Source of the DNA: an uncultured Prevotellaceae bacterium | Lineage (GTDB): Bacteria; Bacteroidota; Bacteroidia; Bacteroidales; Bacteroidaceae | Assembly (NCBI GenBank): GCA_902776935.1 | Contig: CACYRS010000019.1 | Span: 1 to 64,000, forward strand | Reading direction: 5' to 3' | Length of the DNA: 64,000 nt | Shown: in pieces, positions 53,580-62,177 of the stretch | How positions within the stretch are numbered: the stretch's first letter is position 1 | How the letters are laid out: the number at the start of each line of letters is the position of its first letter | Notes under the pieces: model-generated | Databases searched by the model: none | Seen by the model: only the letters and a program-made list of their open reading frames with translations | What the model was told of the DNA's origin: nothing | Made by a program: the position numbers and the translations under genes

Positions 53580-54236
53580 TCAGGCCTCGTATTCTGTCGG
53601 ATCGGGGATTCCTGCTTCTGCGAGGGCTTCACGGCGCTCTACGCAGGTGCCGCATTTGCCACAGTGTTTGTCGCCACCACGATAGCAGGACCAGGTTTCG
53701 GCATAGTCGATACCAAGTTCCTTACCTCGAGCTGCAATCTGGCCTTTCGTCAGGTTGCAGTATGGTGACAGCAGGCGTACTCCATTATATGTGCCAGCAT
53801 TGGTAGCAGCATTGAAGGCCTCAACAAACTCAGGTCGGCAATCAGGATAGATAGTGTGATCACCTCCATGATTTGCCATCATGATATACTGCAGATCGTT
53901 GGACTCAGCTATTCCTGCAGCGATGGCGAGCATGATGCCATTGCGAAAGGGAACTACGGTGGATTTCATGTTTTCATCGGCATAGCTGCCCTCAGGAATT
54001 GCAGCATCTCCAGCGAGTAAGGAGCTGCGGAAGTATCTGGACATAAAATCAAGGGGGATAACCACATGTCTGACGCCTAATCGCTCGCAGTGTTTTTTCG
54101 CAAAGGGAATCTCTTTGGCGTTATGGTTGCTGCCGTAGTCGAAGGAAATAGCTACAGCGATGCGATCCTTATAGTCATATAACAAGGTTGTGGAGTCCAT
54201 GCCCCCGCTCAAAATCAGTATACAGTCTTTCATCAT
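53580..54236 (-). CDS. queC: 7-cyano-7-deazaguanine synthase
   Basis: A 218-aa enzyme of queuosine biosynthesis that converts 7-carboxy-7-deazaguanine to preQ0 with ATP and ammonia. The P-loop is LILSGGMDSTTLLYDY at the start. The zinc site is in WSCYRGGDKHCGKCGTC near residue 190 (four Cys). Two ATGs stand in tandem (54236, 54233). No other queuosine gene is in the window. The GH2 gene begins 74 bp downstream on the same strand. Confidence 0.94.
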   Translation of the reverse strand: MMKDCILILSGGMDSTTLLYDYKDRIAVAISFDYGSNHNAKEIPFAKKHCERLGVRHVVIPLDFMSRYFRSSLLAGDAAIPEGSYADENMKSTVVPFRNGIMLAIAAGIAESNDLQYIMMANHGGDHTIYPDCRPEFVEAFNAATNAGTYNGVRLLSPYCNLTKGQIAARGKELGIDYAETWSCYRGGDKHCGKCGTCVERREALAEAGIPDPTEYEA

Positions 54237-54252
54237 TCTCTTATTTTTGCTG

Positions 54253-54309
54253 CAAAGATACAAAAAATCTTCGCTAATCTGCGTTTTTTGATTTTTTTTC
54301 GTATCTTTG
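54253..54309. promoter_or_regulatory. Divergent promoters of queC and the first GH92 gene
   Basis: The leftward -7 TATCTTTG is on the minus strand at 54260-54253. The rightward TATCTTTG is at 54302-54309. Between them lies an AT-rich spacer with the word CTAATCTGCG. The GH92 ATG is only 5 nt after the rightward box, so its message is probably leaderless or nearly so. Confidence 0.65.
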
Positions 54310-54313
54310 CAGC

Positions 54314-56926
54314 ATGAAACTGAAACAAATTATACTAACCGCATGCCTGTTTTTGGCACCAATGACTTGTTTCTCGCAGGTTTGGAAGTATGTAGACCCT
54401 CGTATCGGAAGCGAAGGAGTTGGAAGAACGTTCCCTGGACCTTCGATGCCTTTTGGCATGTGTAAGCCAGGACCAGATTGTACTATAAAGCCTAATGCAG
54501 GCTGGGCTCCTATGCCTGAGGTGGTAACGGGCTTCTCGCAAACTCACGTAAGCGGTACGGGTGGAGGACAGAAATATGGAAATATCCTCATTCAGCCTTT
54601 TAGTAGTGAGAGAGATGATTATGAGCAGAGAAGAGTAAGTGAATTTTTTGAGCTTGGATATTATTCTACAACTTTCGAGAGTGGTATCCGTACTGAAATA
54701 ACGACATCAGAGCGATGTGCCTTCTATAGGATTCATTATCCAGCAAAGGATATCTCTCACCTATTAATTGATGCAACTCACTATCTAGGTAAGAATCCTA
54801 TTCCTGATCGCAGAGAGCAACAGCAATTTGTTGGTGGTGAGGTTGAGGTGGTCAATGATCATGAGGTAAGAGGATATACTCGTATTCGTGGAGGGTGGAA
54901 TAACGGTGATGCTTATACTGTGTATTTCTGCCTCATAAGTGATAAATCGTTTAAGCAAAAAGGCAAAAACATCATTGAGTTTTCTGACTCGCTGTTAAAT
55001 ATTAAGGTGGGAATATCGTATGTAAGTGAGCAGCAGGCGAAACGGAATATACCTGATTGTGACTTTGATACACAGCTTGGGCTATTAAGAGATAGTTGGG
55101 AGAAGGTGCTGAGTCGTGTGCAGATTAGTGGTACAGATGTTCAGAAACGAATGTTCTATACTGCCCTTTATCACACTATGATTATGCCTGTGGATAAGAG
55201 TGGAGAGAATCCAAAATGGGCAGAAAAGCCCTACTATGATGACTATTACGCTATCTGGGACACTTATCGTTCTTCTTCGCCACTTATCACTCTGCTTGAC
55301 CCTAAGCGAGAGACAGATATTGTTAACTCTCTCCTGAATATCTACAAACGAGAGGGATACATGCCTGATGCCCGTAGTGGTGATTGCAACGGAAGAACCC
55401 AAGGTGGATCAAATGCAGAGGTCGTTATTGCTGATGCTTTTGCAAAAGGTAATGAGGGTATCGATTATGACTATGCCCTTGAGGCGATGCTGAAAGATGC
55501 AGAAGTTGATCCAGGTGCTGATCACGAGAAACATGGACGAGGCGGACTGAAGGAATATCTTGAACTTGGATATATCCCATACGGCATCGATCGTGCAGGA
55601 ACGAGGACTATCGAATACGCATACAATGATTACTGTATTGCTCTTGTTGCCAAAGGTTTAGGACGTATGGATGTCTATGACAGATATCTGAAGCAATCTC
55701 AGAGTTGGAAGAATCTATGGCGCTCTGATTATGAGTGGGACGATGTAAAGGGATATATCATGCCAAAAGATGCGCAAGGGCGATGGCTTGACTCTGTGCC
55801 TTGGGGAAAATCTAAGGTGTATCATCCCCTGATACCTTATACCCCTATCACAAAGGTGGCTCCTTGGTATCTTCCTTGGTGGAGCACATTCTTCTACGAG
55901 GCTCTTTCAGCTGAATATTCGCTCAGTATCCCTCACGATGTGCCAGGACTCATCGAAGCCTGTGGTGGAGAGGAGACTTTCAGGAAGCGACTTGACATGT
56001 TCTTTGATCGCAAGAGATATAATGTGGGCAATGAGCCATCCTTCCTCACACCTTGTCTGTATCATTGGATCGGAAGGCCAGACTTGACATCAGATCGTGT
56101 TCGTCAGATTATTACTGATAACTATAACGACAAACCAGACGGATTGCCTGGCAATGATGATAGTGGAGCTATGTCTTCATGGCTTGCTTTCCACATGATG
56201 GGACTATATCCTAATGCAGGCCAGAGCTACTATCTCCTGCATGCCCCGCTGATTCCAGAATGGACGCTGCAATTATCTAATGGCAAGACAATTCGTGGTA
56301 TCATTAAGGGCAAAGGTACACATTTCGAGAAAGTGATGCTGAATGGCAGACTGCTAAGCGATGCCCGCCTTGAACACTCAGACTTGATGGGTGGGGGAGA
56401 GCTGGTATTCTACTTATCTAAGAATAAGAAAATGGTAGATGCGACTTTATTCCCAGCCTGGGAACAAAACCTTCCCACCTTGGGAACAAAACCTTCCCAG
56501 CCTGGGAATGAAAAGAGAGCTATAACCTTCACTCTCAACAGGCAGTATCGCACCTGGCCTTTGACTTATGGTTGGGTAGGGGATACGCTTATTATGACCT
56601 GTAAGGAGGCTACATACAAAATCGCTCGTTCCATCGTGGATAATGCCAACGGATTCTGTTGGGATATCCCCTCTGATGGCCTTGTCTATGAGCCAAAAGG
56701 TACATTCGCCTTCGTCTCCCACAAGGCATTCAAGGACCTTAAAGAGAAAGGATATTTCATTTATGATGGCATCACCTGGCGAAAAATAGACGAATCGGAT
56801 GTCACCATACACGTTCAGGCAGATATCGATCGTACTGAGATGTGGATAAAACAGGACGACGACTTGCCTCTTGTCTTGGAAATGCGAAATAATCCATTAG
56901 GAATCGACTGGAGTATAGAGTTATGA
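54314..56926 (+). CDS. GH92 family alpha-mannosidase 1
   Basis: An 870-aa exported enzyme (signal peptide to CFSQ). The N-terminal beta-sandwich starts YVDPRIGSEGVGRTFPGPSMPFGM in pieces, as usual for GH92. Family landmarks in the (alpha/alpha)6 domain are IWDTYRSSSPL, FYEALSAEYSLSIPHDV (Glu at the acid position), NVGNEPSFL and GLPGNDDSGAMSSW (base Asp pair). These calcium-dependent exo-mannosidases act on N-glycans and mannans. A 22-aa stretch (713-734) made by a DNA repeat interrupts the C-terminal part. The kinase gene overlaps by 4 bp. Confidence 0.9.
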   Translation: MKLKQIILTACLFLAPMTCFSQVWKYVDPRIGSEGVGRTFPGPSMPFGMCKPGPDCTIKPNAGWAPMPEVVTGFSQTHVSGTGGGQKYGNILIQPFSSERDDYEQRRVSEFFELGYYSTTFESGIRTEITTSERCAFYRIHYPAKDISHLLIDATHYLGKNPIPDRREQQQFVGGEVEVVNDHEVRGYTRIRGGWNNGDAYTVYFCLISDKSFKQKGKNIIEFSDSLLNIKVGISYVSEQQAKRNIPDCDFDTQLGLLRDSWEKVLSRVQISGTDVQKRMFYTALYHTMIMPVDKSGENPKWAEKPYYDDYYAIWDTYRSSSPLITLLDPKRETDIVNSLLNIYKREGYMPDARSGDCNGRTQGGSNAEVVIADAFAKGNEGIDYDYALEAMLKDAEVDPGADHEKHGRGGLKEYLELGYIPYGIDRAGTRTIEYAYNDYCIALVAKGLGRMDVYDRYLKQSQSWKNLWRSDYEWDDVKGYIMPKDAQGRWLDSVPWGKSKVYHPLIPYTPITKVAPWYLPWWSTFFYEALSAEYSLSIPHDVPGLIEACGGEETFRKRLDMFFDRKRYNVGNEPSFLTPCLYHWIGRPDLTSDRVRQIITDNYNDKPDGLPGNDDSGAMSSWLAFHMMGLYPNAGQSYYLLHAPLIPEWTLQLSNGKTIRGIIKGKGTHFEKVMLNGRLLSDARLEHSDLMGGGELVFYLSKNKKMVDATLFPAWEQNLPTLGTKPSQPGNEKRAITFTLNRQYRTWPLTYGWVGDTLIMTCKEATYKIARSIVDNANGFCWDIPSDGLVYEPKGTFAFVSHKAFKDLKEKGYFIYDGITWRKIDESDVTIHVQADIDRTEMWIKQDDDLPLVLEMRNNPLGIDWSIEL
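56450..56515 (+). repeat. Three 22-bp repeats inserted in frame in the GH92 gene
   Basis: Units at 56450-56471, 56472-56493 and 56494-56515 each begin with TTCCCA(G/C)C(C/T)TGGGAA, a 15-bp palindrome, followed by a CAAAACC-type spacer. Three units make 66 bp, that is 22 codons, so the frame is kept. Confidence 0.92.
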
Positions 56927-58827
56927 GACGACTGAAAACTATCTTAACCCTTCTGACATGGTGCATTGTGGTATATGCTAACCATACAGAGACCAAGGAC
57001 GCTACAAAGGCTACCCTTGCGGAAATTGATGGTCAGATAGCCCATTGGCAGCGAGCAGACGACTTGGAAAAAGAAGGCCTTGCCCGTTGGAAGAAAATTG
57101 TAACCCTTAAAAATTCTTCTATGACTAAGGAACTCGCTGAGGAGGCAGAAATCCAGATGACATGGTTTCATAAGCATGGTCAATGGGATAACTATTATCG
57201 TACCTGGCAGCTTAAAGCTAATTCTTTATGTTCTTTAGGTAAGTTACAGTTGGCTTTGCAGGAGACACAGCGTATGCTCGATGATGCCAAGAAAAGAGAT
57301 AATACTTTAGGCCGTGCGATGGCATATAAACAGATAGGTATCATCTACCTGAACATGAAACAGACAGAGCCAGCAGTAGATGTCCTTCAGCGTTATGCCG
57401 AACTGATGAAGGAAGAAGACGGAGACATTAATTCGCTAAGCAACATATATTATCGTATGGCTAAAGCCTACGATTACGACAAGGCTTATGATAAGGAAAT
57501 TAGAGTCACAGAAGAGTGGCTTGAGTTCCTTCATAAAAAGGTAGGAAAGTTAGAGAAGCCAGAGGTCCGTGAATGTTATAATTCCTGTTATCTGGCTCGT
57601 GCAGCTGCCTTCATGGGACAGAATAAGCTTGAGGATGCTAAAATGGCTCTCGACACTGCTGGACAACATGCCTATCTGGTTAAGACCTCACTTGCCTTAC
57701 ACCATTATTATAAGATGCAGGCCCGATTCTTTTTAGTGTGTGGTGATGCTGCTAAGGCCGTACTCTATACAGACAGCGTAAGTATGATTTCCAAAGAAAA
57801 AGATGATCATACCTGTGAGGTTAGGGCTCAGGCACTTATGATGTTGGGTAGGGATGCTGAAGCAGCTCGTATCTATCAGCGATTGTATCATGAGAAGGAC
57901 TCTTTGTTCGGACGTGATGCCCGTCAACATCTAGATGAGTTGAATACACTGTTCCAGGTCGATGAACTGAAGACAGAGCAGCAGCAATCAAAGTTCCTGT
58001 ATATGGTTATTGCCGCCTCGTCTATTATGGTGGCTCTTCTGCTGTTGCTCCTTTATGGTTGGCATACAGCTATCAGGCATAAGAAAGTAAGTGAAGAACT
58101 TCGAATTGCCAATGAGAGGGCGAAAGCATCGTCGAAGATGAAAACACAGTTCATCCGTAATATCTCACATGAGATTCGAACACCACTGAATATCCTCTCT
58201 GGATTTACACAGATTCTGACTACACCAGGAATAGACCTGCCTGAGAAAGAGAAAGCTGGATTACAAGAACGAGTCGAGGAAAACACTGACCGTATTACCA
58301 AACTCGTGGATCGTATGCTTGAACTAAGCGATATCAGCAGTGAAGCTGTCATAGAACGTAAAGATCAGGCAGACGTTCAGGATATTATGGATCAGGCTAT
58401 CAATCAGTCATGTATTATATTACATACTCGTCCAGGAGACAAAGATTCTGATGTGGAGTTTGCAAAAACAGGCAGTCTGGCAAAAGAATCCGTTGTTGTG
58501 CGTACCAATAAACTCTATGCTGTACGTGCCCTCTCTCAGATTCTGGAGAATGCTGCAAAGTTTACATATAAAGGAAGTATCACTTTACAGGTTGAGTATA
58601 CAGATAGTAAGGTCCGTTTTATCGTAGAGGATACAGGCGTAGGAATACCGGTTGATGAGGCAGAGCATGTCTTTGATGAGTTCGTGCAGCTGGATGAGTT
58701 TGCTGACGGAACAGGTATAGGACTGACAGTGGCACGTTCCATAGCACAGCGTATGGGAGGAGCCTTGTGGTTGGATACTAACTATACGCAAGGCGCACGC
58801 TTTGTATTTGAAATACTTAGAAAATAG
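56923..58827 (+). CDS. TPR sensor histidine kinase without linked response regulator
   Basis: A 634-aa membrane kinase. Residues 1-19 are a signal-type helix and about 30-345 are helical TPR-like repeats predicted outside the cytoplasm. Residues 358-380 form a membrane helix. A HisKA domain follows with His416 in RNISHEIRTPLN, then a HATPase domain with N box ENAAKF, G1 DTGVGIP and G2 GTGIGL. There is no receiver or DNA-binding domain, and no response regulator is seen nearby. It overlaps the first GH92 gene by 4 bp (ATGA) and precedes the GH92 fusion by 15 nt, so all three are one operon. It probably senses periplasmic state linked to mannoside breakdown. Confidence 0.88.
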   Translation: MRRLKTILTLLTWCIVVYANHTETKDATKATLAEIDGQIAHWQRADDLEKEGLARWKKIVTLKNSSMTKELAEEAEIQMTWFHKHGQWDNYYRTWQLKANSLCSLGKLQLALQETQRMLDDAKKRDNTLGRAMAYKQIGIIYLNMKQTEPAVDVLQRYAELMKEEDGDINSLSNIYYRMAKAYDYDKAYDKEIRVTEEWLEFLHKKVGKLEKPEVRECYNSCYLARAAAFMGQNKLEDAKMALDTAGQHAYLVKTSLALHHYYKMQARFFLVCGDAAKAVLYTDSVSMISKEKDDHTCEVRAQALMMLGRDAEAARIYQRLYHEKDSLFGRDARQHLDELNTLFQVDELKTEQQQSKFLYMVIAASSIMVALLLLLLYGWHTAIRHKKVSEELRIANERAKASSKMKTQFIRNISHEIRTPLNILSGFTQILTTPGIDLPEKEKAGLQERVEENTDRITKLVDRMLELSDISSEAVIERKDQADVQDIMDQAINQSCIILHTRPGDKDSDVEFAKTGSLAKESVVVRTNKLYAVRALSQILENAAKFTYKGSITLQVEYTDSKVRFIVEDTGVGIPVDEAEHVFDEFVQLDEFADGTGIGLTVARSIAQRMGGALWLDTNYTQGARFVFEILRK

Positions 58828-58842
58828 AGAGATAAGAAAGAA

Positions 58843-61800
58843 ATGCAAAATATGGTTAAGAATAAGATGAATATGGTGTTAAGGCGGGTAGCGATAATTT
58901 TACCTTTTTACCTTTTTACCTTTTTACCTTTACATGCCCAGTATGAGAAAATGGGTGGAGTATATTATGCTTATCCTGTAAAGTCGGGTGATGCTGCACC
59001 TGAAATCCTTTCAGCCCCAGAGGGTTATGAGCCGTTCTATATATCGCATTATGGGCGACATGGGTCTCGTTGGCTTACTAATGATGATAGGTATATCTGG
59101 GTGAACAAGCATTTCGAGGACCAGAAGAATCTTACGAAGCTGGGTAAGAGTGTTCGTAAGCGTTTGGCAAAGATATGGAAGGATGCCAAGGGAAATGGAG
59201 GAAAACTTACAGCCCTTGGAGCCAGACAGCATCGTGGTATCGCCAGCAGGATGTATCAGAACTTCCCCCAGCTATTTACCTCCGATGCTGATATTGCGGC
59301 TCATAGCAGTGTGGTTGGAAGATGCAGAAGCAGTATGTTGGCTTTCTTGGAGGCGCTAGGGAATCTGTCTGGTCGCAAGGATCTGGAGGCAATCACCGAT
59401 TCTGCCGATATGGCTTGGATTGCGTATACCTCGCCAGACGAAAAGGCTTTGGAGAATCGGACAGTACTGCCTTTGAGGATTTCTACGGACAGGTTTATCA
59501 AAGCACTCTTTATCGATCCTTCTGAGGTTGATGATCCTGCGAAGCTGCTGATGGAACTCCATACGATAGCATCTGATATGCAGGATGTAGAACTCGATGT
59601 CTCTCTATATGATATCTTCACACAAGAGGAGTTCCAGGTCGTTTATGATAAGAATAATGAGAGTATGACAATTGTTCATGGCGACCTGATTGAGAATGAG
59701 GGTATCCCAGCCCGTAGTGCTCTCTCTCTATGGCAAAGGATAGAGGCAGATGCTGATGCTGCGATTTCTTCTGGAAAGAAAGGAGCAGATTTGCGCTTTG
59801 GACACGACTCGAACCTATATCGCTTGCTGACACTAATAGGGCTGGATCTGAGTGGAAAGAGCAAGGCCATTAATGGAAAGATTTGTGGAATCATGGATGA
59901 GATCCTTCCTATGGCAGCTAATCTCCAGATGATTTTCTATCGTAATGCACAGGGCGATGTGCTTGTGCAATTGCTGCATAACGAGAAACCTGCGAAGATG
60001 GGTTATTCTCCTTCTCAGAATTTCTATCGTTGGGAAGAGATGAAGCAAGAGGTTGCCGAGCGGATACATTATTATGAACACCTTCGACAGCTATGTGCTC
60101 TGAACACCATGGTGGGTACTGCACCTGCAAATACCAAGACGGCAGGACTCTTCGGTAAGGGTTCTGAGGAACACGGACAGACTTTACCAGCCGTACTCTC
60201 GCCTAATGGCCAGAACTTCTGGACTCCTCAGACTCGTGATACAGAGAAGAAATGTATTGCACCTTATTATTATACAGACTCGCTCTTTCAAGGTATTCGT
60301 AACAGCCATTGGATTGTAGGTGGCTGTACTCAGGATTATGGCTCGTTTACCTTGGCGGCGCTTGGTGGAAAACTGCGTCTGAAACCAGAGGAACGTGCTA
60401 CTCCTTTCTCGCATCAGGCAGAGATATCCCATCCTCACTATTATGCAGTACGTCTGCCTCAGGAGCATCTGAAGATAGAGGTTACAGGATTAAGTCATAC
60501 TGCTATCTTCCGTATAACACCAGAAAAGGATGGCCCTGTTCATATTGTAATCAACCATAATAGTGATGAAGGTGAGGGAGGTATATCTGTAAATACAGAG
60601 AAGAAGATGGTATATGGCTATAATCCAGTTCATCGTATCTATCAGGGATGGGGAGAGCGTGCAGGCTTCAGCGGACATTTCGTGCTGAAGTGTTCCGATG
60701 AAATCGCAAATTTTGGAAGTGATAGTCTTTGCGCTTGGCTTACAATTAATGGTAAGGCCCATCAGCCTATCATCCTTAAAGCTGGAACTTCGTTTACAAG
60801 TAAGACAGGTGCAGAAAGGAATCTGAGTTTTGAGACGGATGCATGTGATTTTGACAGCATGATGGGTTTGCTTGCACAGAAATGGATAAAACGTCTGCAT
60901 ACCATCGATGTGGAAGATGAGAATACTGAGAGGGTTAATCAGTTTTACGGAGCGTTGTATCGTACATCTTTTCTTCCTCGCGAGATGAGTGATGCAGATG
61001 GCAAATATCCGTGTTTTGCGGATGGAAGAACGATCAGTCCCATTAGTTCATGTCTTAATGATGCTCCAAAATACTATGGCGACTTCTCGATGTGGGATAC
61101 TTATAGGGCTGTTCATCCTTTATATAATATCATCGCCCCAAAGCAATCGGCTGATATGATGCAGTCATTAGTTACGATGTATGAAGAGGGTGGGTGGTTG
61201 CCTATCTTCCCTTGCTGGAACTCGTATACAGCAGCGATGATTGGCGATCATTGTAGTGTGGTCTTGGCTGATGCTTATATCAAAGGAATCCGCGATTTCA
61301 ACGCAGAAAAGGCCTATGAAGGTATGCGTAAGAATGCATTTGAGACACCAGCCTCTTTCGAAGACTATAAGAACGGTATGGGTCGCAGGGCTCTTGAGAG
61401 TTATCTGAAATATGGCTATATCCCCTTGGAGGATGGAGTGAAAGAGGCTTTCCATCAGGATGAACAGACCTCTCGCACTCTCGAATATGCCTTCGACGAC
61501 TTCGCTGTTGCTCAGATGGCAAAAGCCTTGGGAAAGACTGATGACTACAATCAGCTGATGACTCATTCTGAGAACTGGCGAAATGTCATCAATCCAAAGA
61601 CAGGCTATTGTGATGGTCGTCATGCTCCAAAGAAAATCTCAAAGAGGAAATATGATAATGGAAAGTTTGAGGATAATCTCGATTTTATGCATCGTAAGCC
61701 ATATATCACAGAGGGTGCCACTTGTCATTATACCTGGTATGTTCCTCAGAATGTAGAGGGTCTGATAGAGATGCTTGGCGGTCCTGCGAATTTCGAAACA

Positions 61801-62175
61801 AAACTCGACTCGATGTTTACTGGGGGACGCTATTGGCATGGCAACGAACCTTGCCATCAGATAGCCTATTTGTACGATTTCATCGGGAAAAGAGAAAAAA
61901 CAATTGAGCGTGTGGCCCATATCCTAGATACAGAATACAACGATACCCCTGGTGGTCTCTCTGGTAATGACGATGCTGGTCAGATGTCTGCTTGGTATGT
62001 GTTTTCCTCGATGGGATTCTATCCTGTTTGTCCTGCAACAGACAGATATATGCTCTCTGCCCCAAGATTCCAGAAGTTGACTTTGAATCTCGAAGGAGGC
62101 AAGAAATTTGTTATAACTCCTGAGTCATTACCTAAGGATAGGAACTACATTACACACGATGAAATCGTGAAATAA
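58843..62175 (+). CDS. Histidine-acid-phosphatase / GH92 alpha-mannosidase fusion
   Basis: A 1110-aa exported protein (signal peptide to PLHAQ). Residues about 35-415 are a histidine acid phosphatase: YGRHGSR with Arg72-His73-Gly74-x-Arg and the proton donor pair His321-Asp322 in GHDSNL. Residues about 418-1110 are GH92, beginning with a variant of the usual start (GSEEHGQTLPAVLSPNGQ). They contain MWDTYRAVHPLYN, Glu957 in ITEGATCHYTW (acid), HGNEPCHQ and GLSGNDDAGQMS (base Asp pair at 1043-1044). Both active sites look intact. The signal peptide is encoded by a TTTTTACC simple repeat. A role on phosphorylated mannans or phosphate-bearing glycans is inferred. Confidence 0.85.
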   Translation: MQNMVKNKMNMVLRRVAIILPFYLFTFLPLHAQYEKMGGVYYAYPVKSGDAAPEILSAPEGYEPFYISHYGRHGSRWLTNDDRYIWVNKHFEDQKNLTKLGKSVRKRLAKIWKDAKGNGGKLTALGARQHRGIASRMYQNFPQLFTSDADIAAHSSVVGRCRSSMLAFLEALGNLSGRKDLEAITDSADMAWIAYTSPDEKALENRTVLPLRISTDRFIKALFIDPSEVDDPAKLLMELHTIASDMQDVELDVSLYDIFTQEEFQVVYDKNNESMTIVHGDLIENEGIPARSALSLWQRIEADADAAISSGKKGADLRFGHDSNLYRLLTLIGLDLSGKSKAINGKICGIMDEILPMAANLQMIFYRNAQGDVLVQLLHNEKPAKMGYSPSQNFYRWEEMKQEVAERIHYYEHLRQLCALNTMVGTAPANTKTAGLFGKGSEEHGQTLPAVLSPNGQNFWTPQTRDTEKKCIAPYYYTDSLFQGIRNSHWIVGGCTQDYGSFTLAALGGKLRLKPEERATPFSHQAEISHPHYYAVRLPQEHLKIEVTGLSHTAIFRITPEKDGPVHIVINHNSDEGEGGISVNTEKKMVYGYNPVHRIYQGWGERAGFSGHFVLKCSDEIANFGSDSLCAWLTINGKAHQPIILKAGTSFTSKTGAERNLSFETDACDFDSMMGLLAQKWIKRLHTIDVEDENTERVNQFYGALYRTSFLPREMSDADGKYPCFADGRTISPISSCLNDAPKYYGDFSMWDTYRAVHPLYNIIAPKQSADMMQSLVTMYEEGGWLPIFPCWNSYTAAMIGDHCSVVLADAYIKGIRDFNAEKAYEGMRKNAFETPASFEDYKNGMGRRALESYLKYGYIPLEDGVKEAFHQDEQTSRTLEYAFDDFAVAQMAKALGKTDDYNQLMTHSENWRNVINPKTGYCDGRHAPKKISKRKYDNGKFEDNLDFMHRKPYITEGATCHYTWYVPQNVEGLIEMLGGPANFETKLDSMFTGGRYWHGNEPCHQIAYLYDFIGKREKTIERVAHILDTEYNDTPGGLSGNDDAGQMSAWYVFSSMGFYPVCPATDRYMLSAPRFQKLTLNLEGGKKFVITPESLPKDRNYITHDEIVK

Positions 62176-62177
62176 GT

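Noticed and set aside
56450..56515. Possible frameshift or sequencing error in the GH92 gene
   Set aside because: Three 22-bp units add up to 66 bp, the frame is kept and the downstream GH92 sequence continues normally.
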